Positions 52,136-61,169 are shown, counted from the first letter of the stretch. The stretch is DNA of 63,678 bases from Clostridiales bacterium (GCA_021202925.1 JAJQCD010000022.1:1-63678), one strand, 5' to 3'. Made by a program: numbers and translations. Notes: generated from the sequence alone by a model not told the origin.

Positions 52136-53689
52136 ATGAAGAAAACGAAAGTTGTGGCATGTGTACTGGCTGGTGTGCTGGCTCTGGGCGCAGGCAGCGT
52201 GTGGGCGGCAACGGAACATTACAATGATTCGAGTGCAGTCGGTGGCTCGGACGCCTGGAATGCTTATGTGGCGAACTGGGATAATCTGGCGACGGATTTC
52301 ACGAAGGTATCGCTGACACCTGGTTCGGTGGGTTCTCAGTTGAATTTCGCCTGGTACAATGTTGGTGCGGAGGGAAGCCCGGTGGTTTACTGGGGAACGG
52401 ATCCGGCGAATCTGCAGTCGGTAAGCGGTACCTCGGCGCGCGTGGATTCCAGCCTGACGGGCGGTGTGGATTACTGCTATAATTATGTGACCGTGACCGG
52501 CCTGGAGGAGAACACCACCTATTATTATGCAGTAAATAAGAGCGGGGCGGTTTCCGATGTGGAAATGTATCAGACCAGGGATTTTGACAATGTGAAGATT
52601 CTTTATGTAGGCGATCCGCAGATCGGCGCTTCCAAGGGACAGCCGCAGGGCGAGGGAAAGCTGGCCGCAGATTCCGGAACAGCGAATACCGCGGCAAGAA
52701 ACGATGGATTTGCATGGAACCGTACCCTGCAGTATGCGGCCGCGCAGACACCGGATCTCAGCTTTGTGATTTCCGCGGGTGATCAGGTGAACAAGACCGG
52801 TAAGGCGAAAGAAGAAGAGTATGCTGCTTATCTGGCGCCGGAGGTGCTGAAGCATCTGGCAGTGGCGACGACGATCGGCAATCATGATTCGCTGAATCCG
52901 GATTATTCGTACCATTTCAATAACCCGAATACGACCGGACTGGGTACGACGCAGGCCGGTGGCGACTATTATTTCTCTTATGGCGATGGACTGTTCATTA
53001 TGCTGAACACAAACAATTACAATGTAGCGGAGCATAAGCAGGCGATCGCGCAGGCGGTAAACAGCTTCCCGGATGCATCCTGGCGTGTGGTGACCATTCA
53101 TCAGGATATTTATGGCACCGGCCTGGATCATTCGGATACCGACGGTATGATTCTGAGAACACAGCTGACGCCGATTTTCGACGAGTATGATATCGATGTT
53201 GTGCTGCAGGGGCACGACCATACCTATAGCCGTTCCAAGATTCTGTACGGTGATGGACAGACGCATGGAAGCTATTCATTCAGCCTGAATGAGGCAGGTG
53301 ACGATTATGACTGGGATCATGCATACAACAATGGAACCGGTGAGAGTGTTGCACTGAATCCGGAGGAGGGCGATACCGCTGCCGAAGCTGCGCTGGCCGC
53401 ATTTAATGAGGACAACCGCTGCTATACCATTGAAAGCGCGAATCAGAGCAGCGTAACCGATCCGAAGGGAACACTGTATATGACAGCGAATTCCGCTTCT
53501 GGTTCCAAGTACTATGAGCTGATCAGTTCTCAGCAGGATTACATTGCGAACCGGAGTCAGAACTGGCTGCCGAGTTACTCGATCATTGAAATGAATCAGA
53601 GCAGTTTCCGCATTACCACTTATCAGATTACGGATGCAGGGAATGTCGAGCAGATTGACAGTACCTTCACGATTCAGAAGACGAACTGA
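52136..53689 (+). CDS. Secreted purple acid phosphatase-like metallophosphoesterase
   Basis: A 517-residue protein with a signal peptide (MKKTKVVACVLAGVLALGAG...VWA). An N-terminal fibronectin-III-like/purple acid phosphatase domain (about 60-150) precedes the calcineurin-like core: GDPQIG, SAGDQVN, TIGNHD, TIHQDIY and QGHDHTYSR supply the dimetal ligands. It should hydrolyse phosphomonoesters outside the cell for phosphate scavenging. GGAAAGAGGAA precedes the ATG. The upstream region has TTAACA and a TATATT -10-like box with a poor -35, which would fit activation by PhoP, but no full Pho box is seen. Confidence 0.88.
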   Translation: MKKTKVVACVLAGVLALGAGSVWAATEHYNDSSAVGGSDAWNAYVANWDNLATDFTKVSLTPGSVGSQLNFAWYNVGAEGSPVVYWGTDPANLQSVSGTSARVDSSLTGGVDYCYNYVTVTGLEENTTYYYAVNKSGAVSDVEMYQTRDFDNVKILYVGDPQIGASKGQPQGEGKLAADSGTANTAARNDGFAWNRTLQYAAAQTPDLSFVISAGDQVNKTGKAKEEEYAAYLAPEVLKHLAVATTIGNHDSLNPDYSYHFNNPNTTGLGTTQAGGDYYFSYGDGLFIMLNTNNYNVAEHKQAIAQAVNSFPDASWRVVTIHQDIYGTGLDHSDTDGMILRTQLTPIFDEYDIDVVLQGHDHTYSRSKILYGDGQTHGSYSFSLNEAGDDYDWDHAYNNGTGESVALNPEEGDTAAEAALAAFNEDNRCYTIESANQSSVTDPKGTLYMTANSASGSKYYELISSQQDYIANRSQNWLPSYSIIEMNQSSFRITTYQITDAGNVEQIDSTFTIQKTN

Positions 53690-53705
53690 GAGGGAATGGC
53701 TGCAA

Positions 53706-54872
53706 ATGCGGGATATTCGAAAGAATGTTTTCAAATATGTGATCGCTGCGCTCGTCGCAGCGATCCTCTCTGTCTGGGTGTATGAACTGAATCAGATGAC
53801 AAAAACGCAGCTGGTCAACCGGACCGGCCAGAGCTTTGAGACGGGCGTGGTGACAGAGATTCTTCAGGATAATATTCAGGAAAACGGGACGAGAGTCGGG
53901 CAGCAGACAGTCGTCGTGCATATGACGAGCGGAGTAAAGCAGGGAGAAGATCTGCTGACGACAAGCAGTTCCGGTTACCTGTTCGGTGCAGCGTGTACGG
54001 TTGGAATGAAAGTAGTCGTGATTCAGAGCGTTGCCGGAGATACAGTCGTAAATGCGGTCTATTCCATGGATCGGTCTGTCATTGTGGTCGGCTTTATCGT
54101 CTTGTATCTGGCTGCGTTGATTTTTGTCGGGGGATGGCAGGGCGCGAAAGGGGCGCTGGGGCTGATTGCTACGTTTGCGGCCATTCTTCTGATCTATCTT
54201 CCCATGGTGTACCTGGGGTATTCCCCGTTCTGGACGGCGGTGCTGATCTGTGTGCTGACAACGGCGGTGACCATGTATCTGATCGGAGGTGCGACGAGGA
54301 AAACTCTGTGCGCGGCAGCCGGAACGATTGCCGGGGTTTGTATCGCCGGAATTACGGCGACGATCTTTTCCCATATGACCGGAATCACCGGCTGGAATGT
54401 TTCCGATATTGAGAGTCTGTTCACACTCTATGAGACGAACAATATTCAGGTTGGCGGCCTGCTGTTTTCCGGCCTGCTGATCAGTGCGCTTGGAGCGACG
54501 ATGGATGTTGCCATGTCTGTTTCCAGTGCCATGAAAGAATTATGCGATCAGAATCCGGCAATTACCCGCCTGGAACTGATGCGTGCCGGGATGCGGGTTG
54601 GCCGGGATATGATGGGGACCGATTCCAATACACTGATTCTTGCTTTTGCAGGGAGCAGCGTTTCCATGCTCGTACTGGATTACGCATACAATCTGCCCTT
54701 TCTGCAGATCATCAATTCCAATAATATCGGCATCGCGATCATGCAGGGATTGTCCGGAAGCTTTGGCATTGTTCTGAGTGTGCCGGCTACGGTTGTGCTG
54801 GCAGCATATATTTATAAAGCGGAGAGAAAACCGAGTCCCATGCCGCTCACAGATATTCAAAAAAACAGTTGA
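53706..54872 (+). CDS. YibE/F family membrane protein
   Basis: ATG 53706 (MRDIRKNVFKYVIAALVAAIL), 388 residues, GAGGGAA about 11 bases upstream. An N-terminal anchor and short outer beta domain (TGQSFETGVVTEIL...VVVHMTSG) precede about seven helices with the YibE/F core (GGLLFSGLLISALGATMDVAMSVSSAMKEL). Function unknown; metal or phosphate-related transport has been suggested for relatives. Only 16 bases follow the phosphatase gene, so the two may be co-transcribed. Its stop overlaps the -35 box of the first tRNA promoter. Confidence 0.9.
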   Translation: MRDIRKNVFKYVIAALVAAILSVWVYELNQMTKTQLVNRTGQSFETGVVTEILQDNIQENGTRVGQQTVVVHMTSGVKQGEDLLTTSSSGYLFGAACTVGMKVVVIQSVAGDTVVNAVYSMDRSVIVVGFIVLYLAALIFVGGWQGAKGALGLIATFAAILLIYLPMVYLGYSPFWTAVLICVLTTAVTMYLIGGATRKTLCAAAGTIAGVCIAGITATIFSHMTGITGWNVSDIESLFTLYETNNIQVGGLLFSGLLISALGATMDVAMSVSSAMKELCDQNPAITRLELMRAGMRVGRDMMGTDSNTLILAFAGSSVSMLVLDYAYNLPFLQIINSNNIGIAIMQGLSGSFGIVLSVPATVVLAAYIYKAERKPSPMPLTDIQKNS

Positions 54873-54897
54873 CAGGACTCTGTTTATGCGGTACAAT
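54869..54897 (+). promoter_or_regulatory. Promoter of the first tRNA-Lys gene
   Basis: TTGACA (54869-54874, overlapping the yibE/F stop), 17-base spacer, TACAAT (54892-54897). Confidence 0.85.
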
Positions 54898-54944
54898 AAG
54901 GCTTGTGTTGCGGAGATGACAAAGCGACGCAGATTTTATTGGAA

Positions 54945-55017
54945 GCGCCCTTAGCTCAGTTGGTAGAGCAGTAGACTCTTAATCTATTTGTCCAGGGTTC
55001 GAGTCCCTGAGGGCGCA
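54945..55017 (+). tRNA. tRNA-Lys(CTT), copy 1
   Basis: Complete cloverleaf: acceptor GCGCCCT/AGGGCGC, D-arm GCTC-AGTTGGTA-GAGC, anticodon stem GTAGA/TCTAT with loop CTCTTAA (anticodon CTT, Lys AAG), T-arm CAGGG-TTCGAGT-CCCTG, discriminator A. CCA is not encoded. Confidence 0.97.
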
Positions 55018-55022
55018 GGAGG

Positions 55023-55062
55023 ACACCGGTTTTGCAGGATGATTGCAGATCCGGTGTTTTTT
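55023..55062 (+). terminator. Terminator after the first tRNA-Lys
   Basis: ACACCGG (55023-55029) pairs with CCGGTGT (55051-55057), followed by a T run to 55062. Confidence 0.85.
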
Positions 55063-55116
55063 GTATCTTCAGAAAGACGGGTGTGCGTTTGTATTTGAAA
55101 AAATACAAGAAAAAGC

Positions 55117-55145
55117 TTGATTTTTGAAAAAAAAAGATGTAAAAT
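55117..55145 (+). promoter_or_regulatory. Promoter of the second tRNA-Lys gene
   Basis: TTGATT (55117-55122), 17-base A-rich spacer, TAAAAT (55140-55145). Confidence 0.7.
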
Positions 55146-55207
55146 AAAAAAGTCCTGATTAAGAAAAATTTAAGAATTCAGGATCTGAAGTTGGCATGAT
55201 GAAGGAA

Positions 55208-55280
55208 GCGCCCTTAGCTCAGTTGGTAGAGCAGTAGACTCTTAATCTATTTGTCCAGGGTTCGAGTCCCTGAGGGCGCA
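55208..55280 (+). tRNA. tRNA-Lys(CTT), copy 2
   Basis: Identical over all 73 bases to the copy at 54945-55017, with the same GGAA just upstream. It has its own promoter, so the two are separate units. Confidence 0.97.
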
Positions 55281-55301
55281 TCAAAGGTTCCGCTTTTGTA
55301 G

Positions 55302-55338
55302 ACACGAAGAGCTGTGGGGGCGGGGCTTTTTTTCGTGT
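55302..55338 (+). terminator. Terminator-like hairpin after the second tRNA-Lys
   Basis: ACACGAA (55302-55308) pairs with TTCGTGT (55332-55338), enclosing a GC-rich AGC...GCT stem and seven T (55327-55333). Confidence 0.55.
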
Positions 55339-55369
55339 AACATCTTTGTAATATTTCACGGTTTGAACA

Positions 55370-55398
55370 TTGAAAGCTGTGTCGAAATATGGTAGAAT
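55370..55398 (+). promoter_or_regulatory. Promoter of the NlpC/P60 lipoprotein gene
   Basis: TTGAAA (55370-55375), 17-base spacer, TAGAAT (55393-55398). The leader of about 170 bases contains the palindromic element. Confidence 0.72.
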
Positions 55399-55422
55399 AA
55401 AAAACGATTGTTCGGATGTTTG

Positions 55423-55548
55423 TTTATAGTGAACGACAAAATTCTTTTGCCATTCACTATAAATGATGCGCACTGACGCACGAGGAATGGCAGCTTACGC
55501 TGCCTCGCGTCAGGCGCAAAGTAAAACGACTTACGTCGTTTACTATAG
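55423..55548 (+). repeat. Cluster of nested palindromes (REP-like element or structured leader RNA)
   Basis: Hairpin A: TTTATAGTGAA (55423-55433) / TTCACTATAAA (55453-55463), perfect 11 bp. Hairpin B: 55467-55518, TGCGC-CTGACGC...GGCAGC / GCTGCC...GCGTCAG-GCGCA, a long nested stem with small bulges. Hairpin C: AGTAAAACGAC (55520-55530) / GTCGTTTACT (55535-55544), one bulge. In addition ATAGTGAACGAC (55426-55437) can pair with GTCGTTTACTAT (55535-55546), with one G-U, closing the cluster into a multi-branch fold that excludes A and C. No coding potential. Confidence 0.75.
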
Positions 55549-55577
55549 CATGAGGAAGTGGGGTCAGAGATTATTTG

Positions 55578-57188
55578 ATGACTGGTACATATCAGAGTTG
55601 GAAAAGAGCAGTTGTTTGTCTGGGGATCATGCTGGCGGTTGCCGGGATGTCCGGGGGCTGCCAGAGCGGTGTACAGACTGTGGAGACTGAGGCGGAGACA
55701 ACAACGGAGGAGGGAATCGTACTGATGGAGGAGACACTGCCACAGACGGCAGCGGATGAGACGGTCATGGCGCTCTCGCCGGATGGACCGCTTCTTCCGT
55801 CGGTGGCGGGGGTTGATGCCGAATATTCGGAGCCGATCCCGGATTATCTGCGGTATGGCGACAGCCATCCGATTGTATCCAAGCTGCAGCAGCGGCTGAT
55901 GGATCTGGGTTTTATGGACAATGATGAGCCGACGGATTATTTCGGGGAAGTGACGCAGAGTGCAGTAAAGATTTATCAGAGACAGAACAGCCTGACACAG
56001 GACGGCATCGTCGGACCGGAGACACTGGAAGCGATTCTTGCGCCGGATGCCAAATATTATGCGGCGCAGAACGGGGATCAGGGAGATGATATCCGACGAA
56101 TTCAGACCCGTCTGTATGAGTTGGGTTATCTGGCCAGTGAGAATCTGGTGACAGGCAATTTCGGAGACAGTACCGAGTCGGCAGTGATGAAGCTGCAGGA
56201 ACTGAATGGCCTGACCGAGGACGGCAAGGTCGGGAGACAGACGATGAATCTGCTCTACAGCGATGAGATTAAGGCAAATTTGCTTTCTTACGGCGAGAAG
56301 AGTGAGATCGTCCTGGCAGCGCAGGAACGTCTGAAAGAACTGGGATATATGACGACAGATCCGGATGGCTCCTATGGCAATGATACGGTGGCGGCGGTGA
56401 AGCAGTTTCAGTCGCATAACGATCAGGTCGTGGATGGCTATCTGGGACCGTCGACCCGCGTGGCGCTGATGAGTTCCGATGCGAAGCCGAACAGCCTGCG
56501 GCTGGGTGACAGCGGGGATACGATTTCGAGCGTACAGAATAAGCTCAGTGAACTGGGGTATCTCAGTAAGGCGAATGTAACCGGGTATTACGGAGAGGTG
56601 ACGGAAAGCGCAGTTAAGCGTTTTCAGAGTACGAATGGACTCAGCTCGGACGGTACGGTCGGAGTGATGACCATGGCAAAGCTGACGAGCGGCAGCGCGA
56701 GACGGGCTCCGTCTAATTCGGGCAGTTCTTCCTCAGGCAGTTCCTCCTCCGGGAGCAGTTCCTCCGGCAGTTCATCGAGTAAGAGCAGTGGCGGCAGCAC
56801 GAGTATCCCGAATACCGGGACCGCTTCCGGAGGTGCGAGTGCCCTGATTTCGGTGGCCAGTTCGAAGATCGGTTGTCCGTATGTGTGGGGCGCCAAGGGT
56901 CCGAATTCGTTTGACTGTTCCGGCTTCGTGTACTGGTGTTTAAAGCAGGTCGGCGTCAATCAGAGTTATATTACGTCGTCTGGCTGGAGAAATGTGGGAC
57001 GTTACACGAGAGTCAGCAGTTTTTCTGATCTGCGGGCGGGCGATATTATTGTGGTCAGTGGTCACGTTGGGATTGTGGCCGGTGGCGGTACCGTGATTGA
57101 TGCGTCGTCGAGCGGCGGCAGGGTCGTACATCGATCGTTAAGTTCCTGGTGGGCGAATAATTTTATTGTGGGATGGCGGATTTTCTGA
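55578..57188 (+). CDS. Secreted NlpC/P60 peptidoglycan hydrolase with four PG-binding repeats
   Basis: ATG 55578 (a TTG at 55575 directly precedes it), 536 residues. A hydrophobic N-terminus ends at SGGC, a plausible lipobox. Four PG_binding_1 repeats follow (about 95-380; each has the LQ-L--LGY/F...G--G--T--AV--FQ pattern). A Ser/Gly linker of SSSSG units precedes the C-terminal NlpC/P60 domain with catalytic Cys (NSFDCSGF), His (VSGHVGIV) and a third polar residue in VVHRS. It should cut peptide bonds in peptidoglycan during growth or spore-related remodelling. The leader carries the nested palindrome cluster. The ribosome binding site is weak, which fits control in the leader. Confidence 0.92.
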   Translation: MTGTYQSWKRAVVCLGIMLAVAGMSGGCQSGVQTVETEAETTTEEGIVLMEETLPQTAADETVMALSPDGPLLPSVAGVDAEYSEPIPDYLRYGDSHPIVSKLQQRLMDLGFMDNDEPTDYFGEVTQSAVKIYQRQNSLTQDGIVGPETLEAILAPDAKYYAAQNGDQGDDIRRIQTRLYELGYLASENLVTGNFGDSTESAVMKLQELNGLTEDGKVGRQTMNLLYSDEIKANLLSYGEKSEIVLAAQERLKELGYMTTDPDGSYGNDTVAAVKQFQSHNDQVVDGYLGPSTRVALMSSDAKPNSLRLGDSGDTISSVQNKLSELGYLSKANVTGYYGEVTESAVKRFQSTNGLSSDGTVGVMTMAKLTSGSARRAPSNSGSSSSGSSSSGSSSSGSSSSKSSGGSTSIPNTGTASGGASALISVASSKIGCPYVWGAKGPNSFDCSGFVYWCLKQVGVNQSYITSSGWRNVGRYTRVSSFSDLRAGDIIVVSGHVGIVAGGGTVIDASSSGGRVVHRSLSSWWANNFIVGWRIF

Positions 57189-57204
57189 TGCTTTCCTCTG
57201 CCTG

Positions 57205-57251
57205 AAAAAAGAACCCCATGGAAGGCTGGATCGAACAGCTTTTCAAGGGGT
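57205..57251. terminator. Bidirectional terminator between the NlpC/P60 and histidine kinase genes
   Basis: ACCCC / GGGGT arms with an inner AGCTG/CAGC stem. On the minus strand it is followed by TCTTTTTT (57210-57205), giving a good terminator for the kinase; the plus-strand side has only TATTTGTTT. Confidence 0.65.
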
Positions 57252-57263
57252 ATTTGTTTACAC

Positions 57264-59564
57264 TTATTCGACAATGGGGAAGCCGATGATTACCTTGAAA
57301 AGATCGCCGTCGATGATGATCTGGAAGGTTCCTTTCTGAAGCCTGGTCAGGCTCTGGGCAATCGACAGACCAAGACCGCTTCCCTCTGTGGTTCGCGATA
57401 CGTCGCCGCGGACAAAGCGTTCGGTGAGTTCGTCTGCGTTGACGTTGAGCGGAACATCGGAGACATTTTTGATCGTGAAAAAGACGGTATTGCCTTCCCG
57501 GATCAGGTCGGTATAAACGCGGCTGTGCTGCATGGCGTATTTGTAAGCGTTGTTGTACAGGTTTTCAAGCACGCGCCAGAGCCTGCGTCCATCGGCCATG
57601 ATCGAGATGCTTTCATCCGGGAGACTGGATACCAGTTCCAGCTGGCGTTCAGCAAATTTTTCTTCAAATTCACCGTTGGTCTGCCAGATCATTTCAACCA
57701 GGTTGAGTCTGACCATGTCAAGCTTCAGGTTGCCGGAACTTGCCTTGGAGACCTCAACCAGGTCTTCCGTCAGGTTTTTCAGGCGCTGGGACTTCTGGTC
57801 AAGGACATTCAGGTATTCTCTGGCTTTTTCACCCGGAAGATTCTCCCGTTTCAGGAGATCCACATAACTGATGATCGAGGTCAGTGGGGTCTTGATATCA
57901 TGCGAGACGTTGGTGATCAGGTCGGCTTTCATCCGTTCGCTGCGGATCTGTTCCTGGAGCGCCTGCTCAAGGCCGGTGCCGATGCTGTTGATCATATGAC
58001 CCATCTTCAGCTCCTTACCGGTCAGACCATCCAGGTCCATCTGGTAAGCGGTGTCCCCGCTGGAAATCATGGAGATGGCGTCGGCAATCCGGTCTTCCTG
58101 CGTGGAGGTGGAATATAGCCTGCGGAAGGTGATGAAGTCCAGCGTAATCAGCCCGAGGATCAGGATAACGGCAATCAGTCTGGCAACCGGGTACCGCAGG
58201 AAATGAATGGCGACGGCGGTGAGCCCGATTCCGGCGATCTGTGCAGCGATAAAGGCGACATACATACAGAAAAGCCGGCGGGAGAAGGTGCTGTCAGTAA
58301 AGTACATTTCCAGATCCGAGAGAGTCTGATGGATCAGACTTCCTTTCCAGAGCTGGTGGCATTTGTAACGGCGCAGGAGGCTGAACGCGGCGATCATACA
58401 GCAGCCATAGATGATGATGATCCTCATCATCCGTTCGGCGAATTCCCAGTGTTCTTCACCAAGCAGCAGATGAATCAGCGGATAGCCGACTTTCTCGCCG
58501 AGAAACAGGGCAAACAGGGTGCAGAGCGCAGTCATGAAAATGCAGTTTTCCGTGGCGATGGTATCAAAACCATGCATATAAGGCGTCTTACGATCCGCGG
58601 TGCGGTATCCGGAAACCAGGACCAGATAATAGAGCGTAACGAGACAGCCGATGATGCCGATGAGAATGCCTGCCAGGCCTTCGAAAAAGTGTTCGCGCAT
58701 CTGCTGGTATTCGATGGACTGATCGGCGTAAGTATCACTCTCTGTATAATTAGTGTCGACCGCTGCGATGATGTAATAGCTTTCGGAATCAGAAACGTTG
58801 TTTCTTTCCATGGAGACGGCCACATTTTTGGGAATCTCAGAGAGATTCGTGTCGATAATGATGGATTCGCTGTCCAGGAAACAGTAGCGTCCCAGTGCTT
58901 TAAGTTCATCGGAGGTTCGGTCTTCGGCATTGGTATACATGGCGTCGATGGCTTCTCCGTCCTCATCCTGATAAACCACCTGGAAATAAAAGTTGGACGG
59001 ATTGACCATCATCCGGTAATGGACAATGTAATATTCGCTCAGGCATTCCAGCACTTCTTTGGAAAGATCCAGAAGGGACATGTATGCGTCACCGGGTTCG
59101 CTTAAGGTCGCATTCGGATCATAGGCCCGCCAGTTGACGTACTGATCCCGGGTCGTCGAGGCATTGTCATAGATGAACAGGTCATTGACGACTTCAAACT
59201 GATCATTCAGATAAAAGCCCTGACTCTTGGCGTAGCGCAGAACCTCCTCCAGCGTGTAGATAATTTCCGGGTTATCGTTACGTGCGACGGAGAACATGGG
59301 GGAGGAGAGATCCAGCACGCCGTCCAGTTCGAATACATCCCGATAAGCGACATATTTGAGAACGTGGTCGAGATCTTCCTGGAACTGTTGCTGGAACGCT
59401 TCGGAGTCCTCATAGCCGCTGTCGGTCAGCCAGGAGAGACCGGAACCGATCTGGTTGTTCATGTACAGAAAGCTGATGCCGCAGACGGCCAGGGTCAGGA
59501 AAATAAGGTGCAGGATTACGGCAATGTTCTTGCGAATCTGCAGGGAATCATTCTTAAGCTTCAT
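57264..59564 (-). CDS. Sensor histidine kinase with large extracytoplasmic domain and multiple membrane segments
   Basis: A 766-residue kinase. A first helix (about 14-34) is followed by a roughly 255-residue outer domain, then six or so helices (from FEGLAGILIGIIGCLVTLYYL to LIAVILILGLITLDFITF), a HAMP-like linker, H-box NVSHDIKTPLTS (His555), N-box NLYNNAYKYA, and a GSGLGLSIAQSL ATP site. An outer sensor joined to a polytopic region is less common than the two-helix form and suggests a ligand or envelope signal. It lies 12 bases downstream of its cognate response regulator gene. Ligand unknown. Confidence 0.9.
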   Translation of the reverse strand: MKLKNDSLQIRKNIAVILHLIFLTLAVCGISFLYMNNQIGSGLSWLTDSGYEDSEAFQQQFQEDLDHVLKYVAYRDVFELDGVLDLSSPMFSVARNDNPEIIYTLEEVLRYAKSQGFYLNDQFEVVNDLFIYDNASTTRDQYVNWRAYDPNATLSEPGDAYMSLLDLSKEVLECLSEYYIVHYRMMVNPSNFYFQVVYQDEDGEAIDAMYTNAEDRTSDELKALGRYCFLDSESIIIDTNLSEIPKNVAVSMERNNVSDSESYYIIAAVDTNYTESDTYADQSIEYQQMREHFFEGLAGILIGIIGCLVTLYYLVLVSGYRTADRKTPYMHGFDTIATENCIFMTALCTLFALFLGEKVGYPLIHLLLGEEHWEFAERMMRIIIIYGCCMIAAFSLLRRYKCHQLWKGSLIHQTLSDLEMYFTDSTFSRRLFCMYVAFIAAQIAGIGLTAVAIHFLRYPVARLIAVILILGLITLDFITFRRLYSTSTQEDRIADAISMISSGDTAYQMDLDGLTGKELKMGHMINSIGTGLEQALQEQIRSERMKADLITNVSHDIKTPLTSIISYVDLLKRENLPGEKAREYLNVLDQKSQRLKNLTEDLVEVSKASSGNLKLDMVRLNLVEMIWQTNGEFEEKFAERQLELVSSLPDESISIMADGRRLWRVLENLYNNAYKYAMQHSRVYTDLIREGNTVFFTIKNVSDVPLNVNADELTERFVRGDVSRTTEGSGLGLSIAQSLTRLQKGTFQIIIDGDLFKVIIGFPIVE

Positions 59565-59576
59565 AAATCTCTCCCG

Positions 59577-60272
59577 CTATTGTTTTTCTACCTTATAACC
59601 CACGCCCCAGACGACTTTCAGATAACGGGGCTCACGGGGGTTGATCTCGATTTTTTCGCGGATATGGCGGATGTGTACGGCTACCGTGTTGTCCGCGCCG
59701 ATGGCTTCTTCGTTCCAGATCTGTTCGTAGATTTCATCGATGGAAAAAACCTTGCCCGCATTCTTGACCAGGAGCAGAAGAATGTTGTATTCAATGGGCG
59801 TCAGCCGGATGGGCTCATCGTCCACCCAGACTTCCTTTGTGTCATCGTTAATGACAAGGCCGCCGCATTTGAACACCTGATCGCTGGCCTGCTGAGCCAG
59901 GTTGCCAAGCTGGGTGTAGCGACGAAGCTGGGATTTGACGCGGGCAACCAGTTCAAGCGGATTGAAGGGCTTGGAAATGTAGTCGTCTGCGCCGATATTG
60001 AGTCCGAGAATTTTGTCCGTGTCTTCTGATTTGGCCGAAAGAATGATGATCGGTATACTGCTGTTCTCCCGCACCTTCCGTGTGGTACGGATGCCGTCCA
60101 GGCCGGGCATCATCACGTCAATGATCATCAGATCAACGGTCTGTTTATCCAGAATCTCGAGCGCTTCGTAACCGTCGTAAGCCTTCAGAACCTGGAAACC
60201 TTCTCCGTTCAGGTAAATGTCGATGGCGTCGACAATCTGTTTGTCGTCATCGCATACTAAAATTGTCTGCAT
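59577..60272 (-). CDS. OmpR/PhoB-family response regulator
   Basis: CAGGAGG before ATG 60272 (MQTILVCDDDKQI), 231 residues. Receiver with phospho-acceptor Asp52 (IIDVMMPG), Lys in SKPFNPLEL; C-terminal winged helix (LTPIEYNILLLLVKNAGKVFSIDEIYEQIW). The receiver and wing resemble the other regulator at 28993-29697 closely, so the two pairs may be paralogues. Forms one operon with the kinase gene that follows. Confidence 0.94.
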   Translation of the reverse strand: MQTILVCDDDKQIVDAIDIYLNGEGFQVLKAYDGYEALEILDKQTVDLMIIDVMMPGLDGIRTTRKVRENSSIPIIILSAKSEDTDKILGLNIGADDYISKPFNPLELVARVKSQLRRYTQLGNLAQQASDQVFKCGGLVINDDTKEVWVDDEPIRLTPIEYNILLLLVKNAGKVFSIDEIYEQIWNEEAIGADNTVAVHIRHIREKIEINPREPRYLKVVWGVGYKVEKQ

Positions 60273-60311
60273 GTCAAACCTCCTGTCTGTATTTGTGTTC
60301 GCTATCACGAA

Positions 60312-60346
60312 AAAGAGCTTCTGCCGCGGTCAGCAGAAGCTCTTTT
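60312..60346. terminator. Strong bidirectional terminator
   Basis: A 12-bp perfect stem AAGAGCTTCTGC / GCAGAAGCTCTT with T runs on both strands. It ends the kinase-like gene at 60356-61114 and insulates the two-component operon. Confidence 0.9.
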
Positions 60347-60355
60347 CCCCGGTGG

Positions 60356-61114
60356 TTATTCGTATTCGAAAATCTCCTCGAGGCATTGCCGCAGAAGCTC
60401 GGCTTCCTCCGGACGGTGTTTGGTGAGCTGAGCGGAAGCGACAATTGGCAGCCACTGTTCAATATAACGCCGGTCCGTGCCGGTCTTCCGGCAGTAAATG
60501 GACACATACTGATCGGCAATCTCCTTGCTTCTCAGGCAGAGCAGCTGATAGGTTCTCGCCACATCGGCACCGGCATTGCCCTGGGTTGCGTGAACCCAGT
60601 CAAGGATGTACATTCCGCTGCCATCATCAGCGACAATGATATTTTCCGGCTGGAAATCTCCGTGGCAGAGCTTGTCACGCTTTGGTGTGCTTTCCAGACG
60701 GGTCTGAAGATCATAGCGTGTTGCCCGATCCAGTTCAGTCAGTTCACTGATCTGACGCGCCATCTTGTCCTTCATCTTTGTCAGCAGCGGGCAGCGTTTT
60801 TCGTGGATGGAGATTTGCAGATCAGACATCTCGTCCAGATATTCATCAATCCGATCCGGATTCTCATCCATCAGCTGCTGCAGGGTCTTGCCATAAATGA
60901 ATTCTTTTTTGATTGCCCAGCGCCCGTCTCCCTCAACCGTAACGGCCAGAGTCGCCGGAATCAGGATCCCTCCGATTTCCTCAATCCTGGCCGTGGTTAA
61001 TGCTTCGTTTAATACTTCCGATTTCGGAAAACCCTCGCAGAAAACCTTGATCGCCAGATGTCCATCACGGTAAACCTCTTTGGTTGAACTGCGGGATACC
61101 AATTCTCTTGCCAT
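60356..61114 (-). CDS. Aminoglycoside phosphotransferase / choline kinase-like protein
   Basis: A 252-residue protein with the small-molecule kinase fold: an N-terminal lobe Lys (HLAIKVF), Glu-type hinge region (EFIYGKTLQQL), the catalytic loop LCHGDFQPENI and metal Asp in YILDWVHA. It resembles the TIGR02172-like APH subgroup seen in Firmicutes; it may phosphorylate a sugar, amine or lysine residue, not necessarily an antibiotic. AGGAAGGAG lies about 8 bases before the ATG. Confidence 0.85.
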   Translation of the reverse strand: MARELVSRSSTKEVYRDGHLAIKVFCEGFPKSEVLNEALTTARIEEIGGILIPATLAVTVEGDGRWAIKKEFIYGKTLQQLMDENPDRIDEYLDEMSDLQISIHEKRCPLLTKMKDKMARQISELTELDRATRYDLQTRLESTPKRDKLCHGDFQPENIIVADDGSGMYILDWVHATQGNAGADVARTYQLLCLRSKEIADQYVSIYCRKTGTDRRYIEQWLPIVASAQLTKHRPEEAELLRQCLEEIFEYE

Positions 61115-61169
61115 AGAAACGTCTCCTTCCTCTCACAGCGCTGTCATGTGCATGGGACAGCCTGCTTTT

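Noticed and set aside
54945-55280. The two tRNA-Lys genes as attL/attR of an integrated element
   Set aside because: Only 190 bases lie between, with no integrase or cargo, and promoter/terminator signals explain the spacer.
56710-56800. Serine-codon repeats in the NlpC/P60 gene as a separate repeat element
   Set aside because: They encode an in-frame Ser/Gly linker between known domains.
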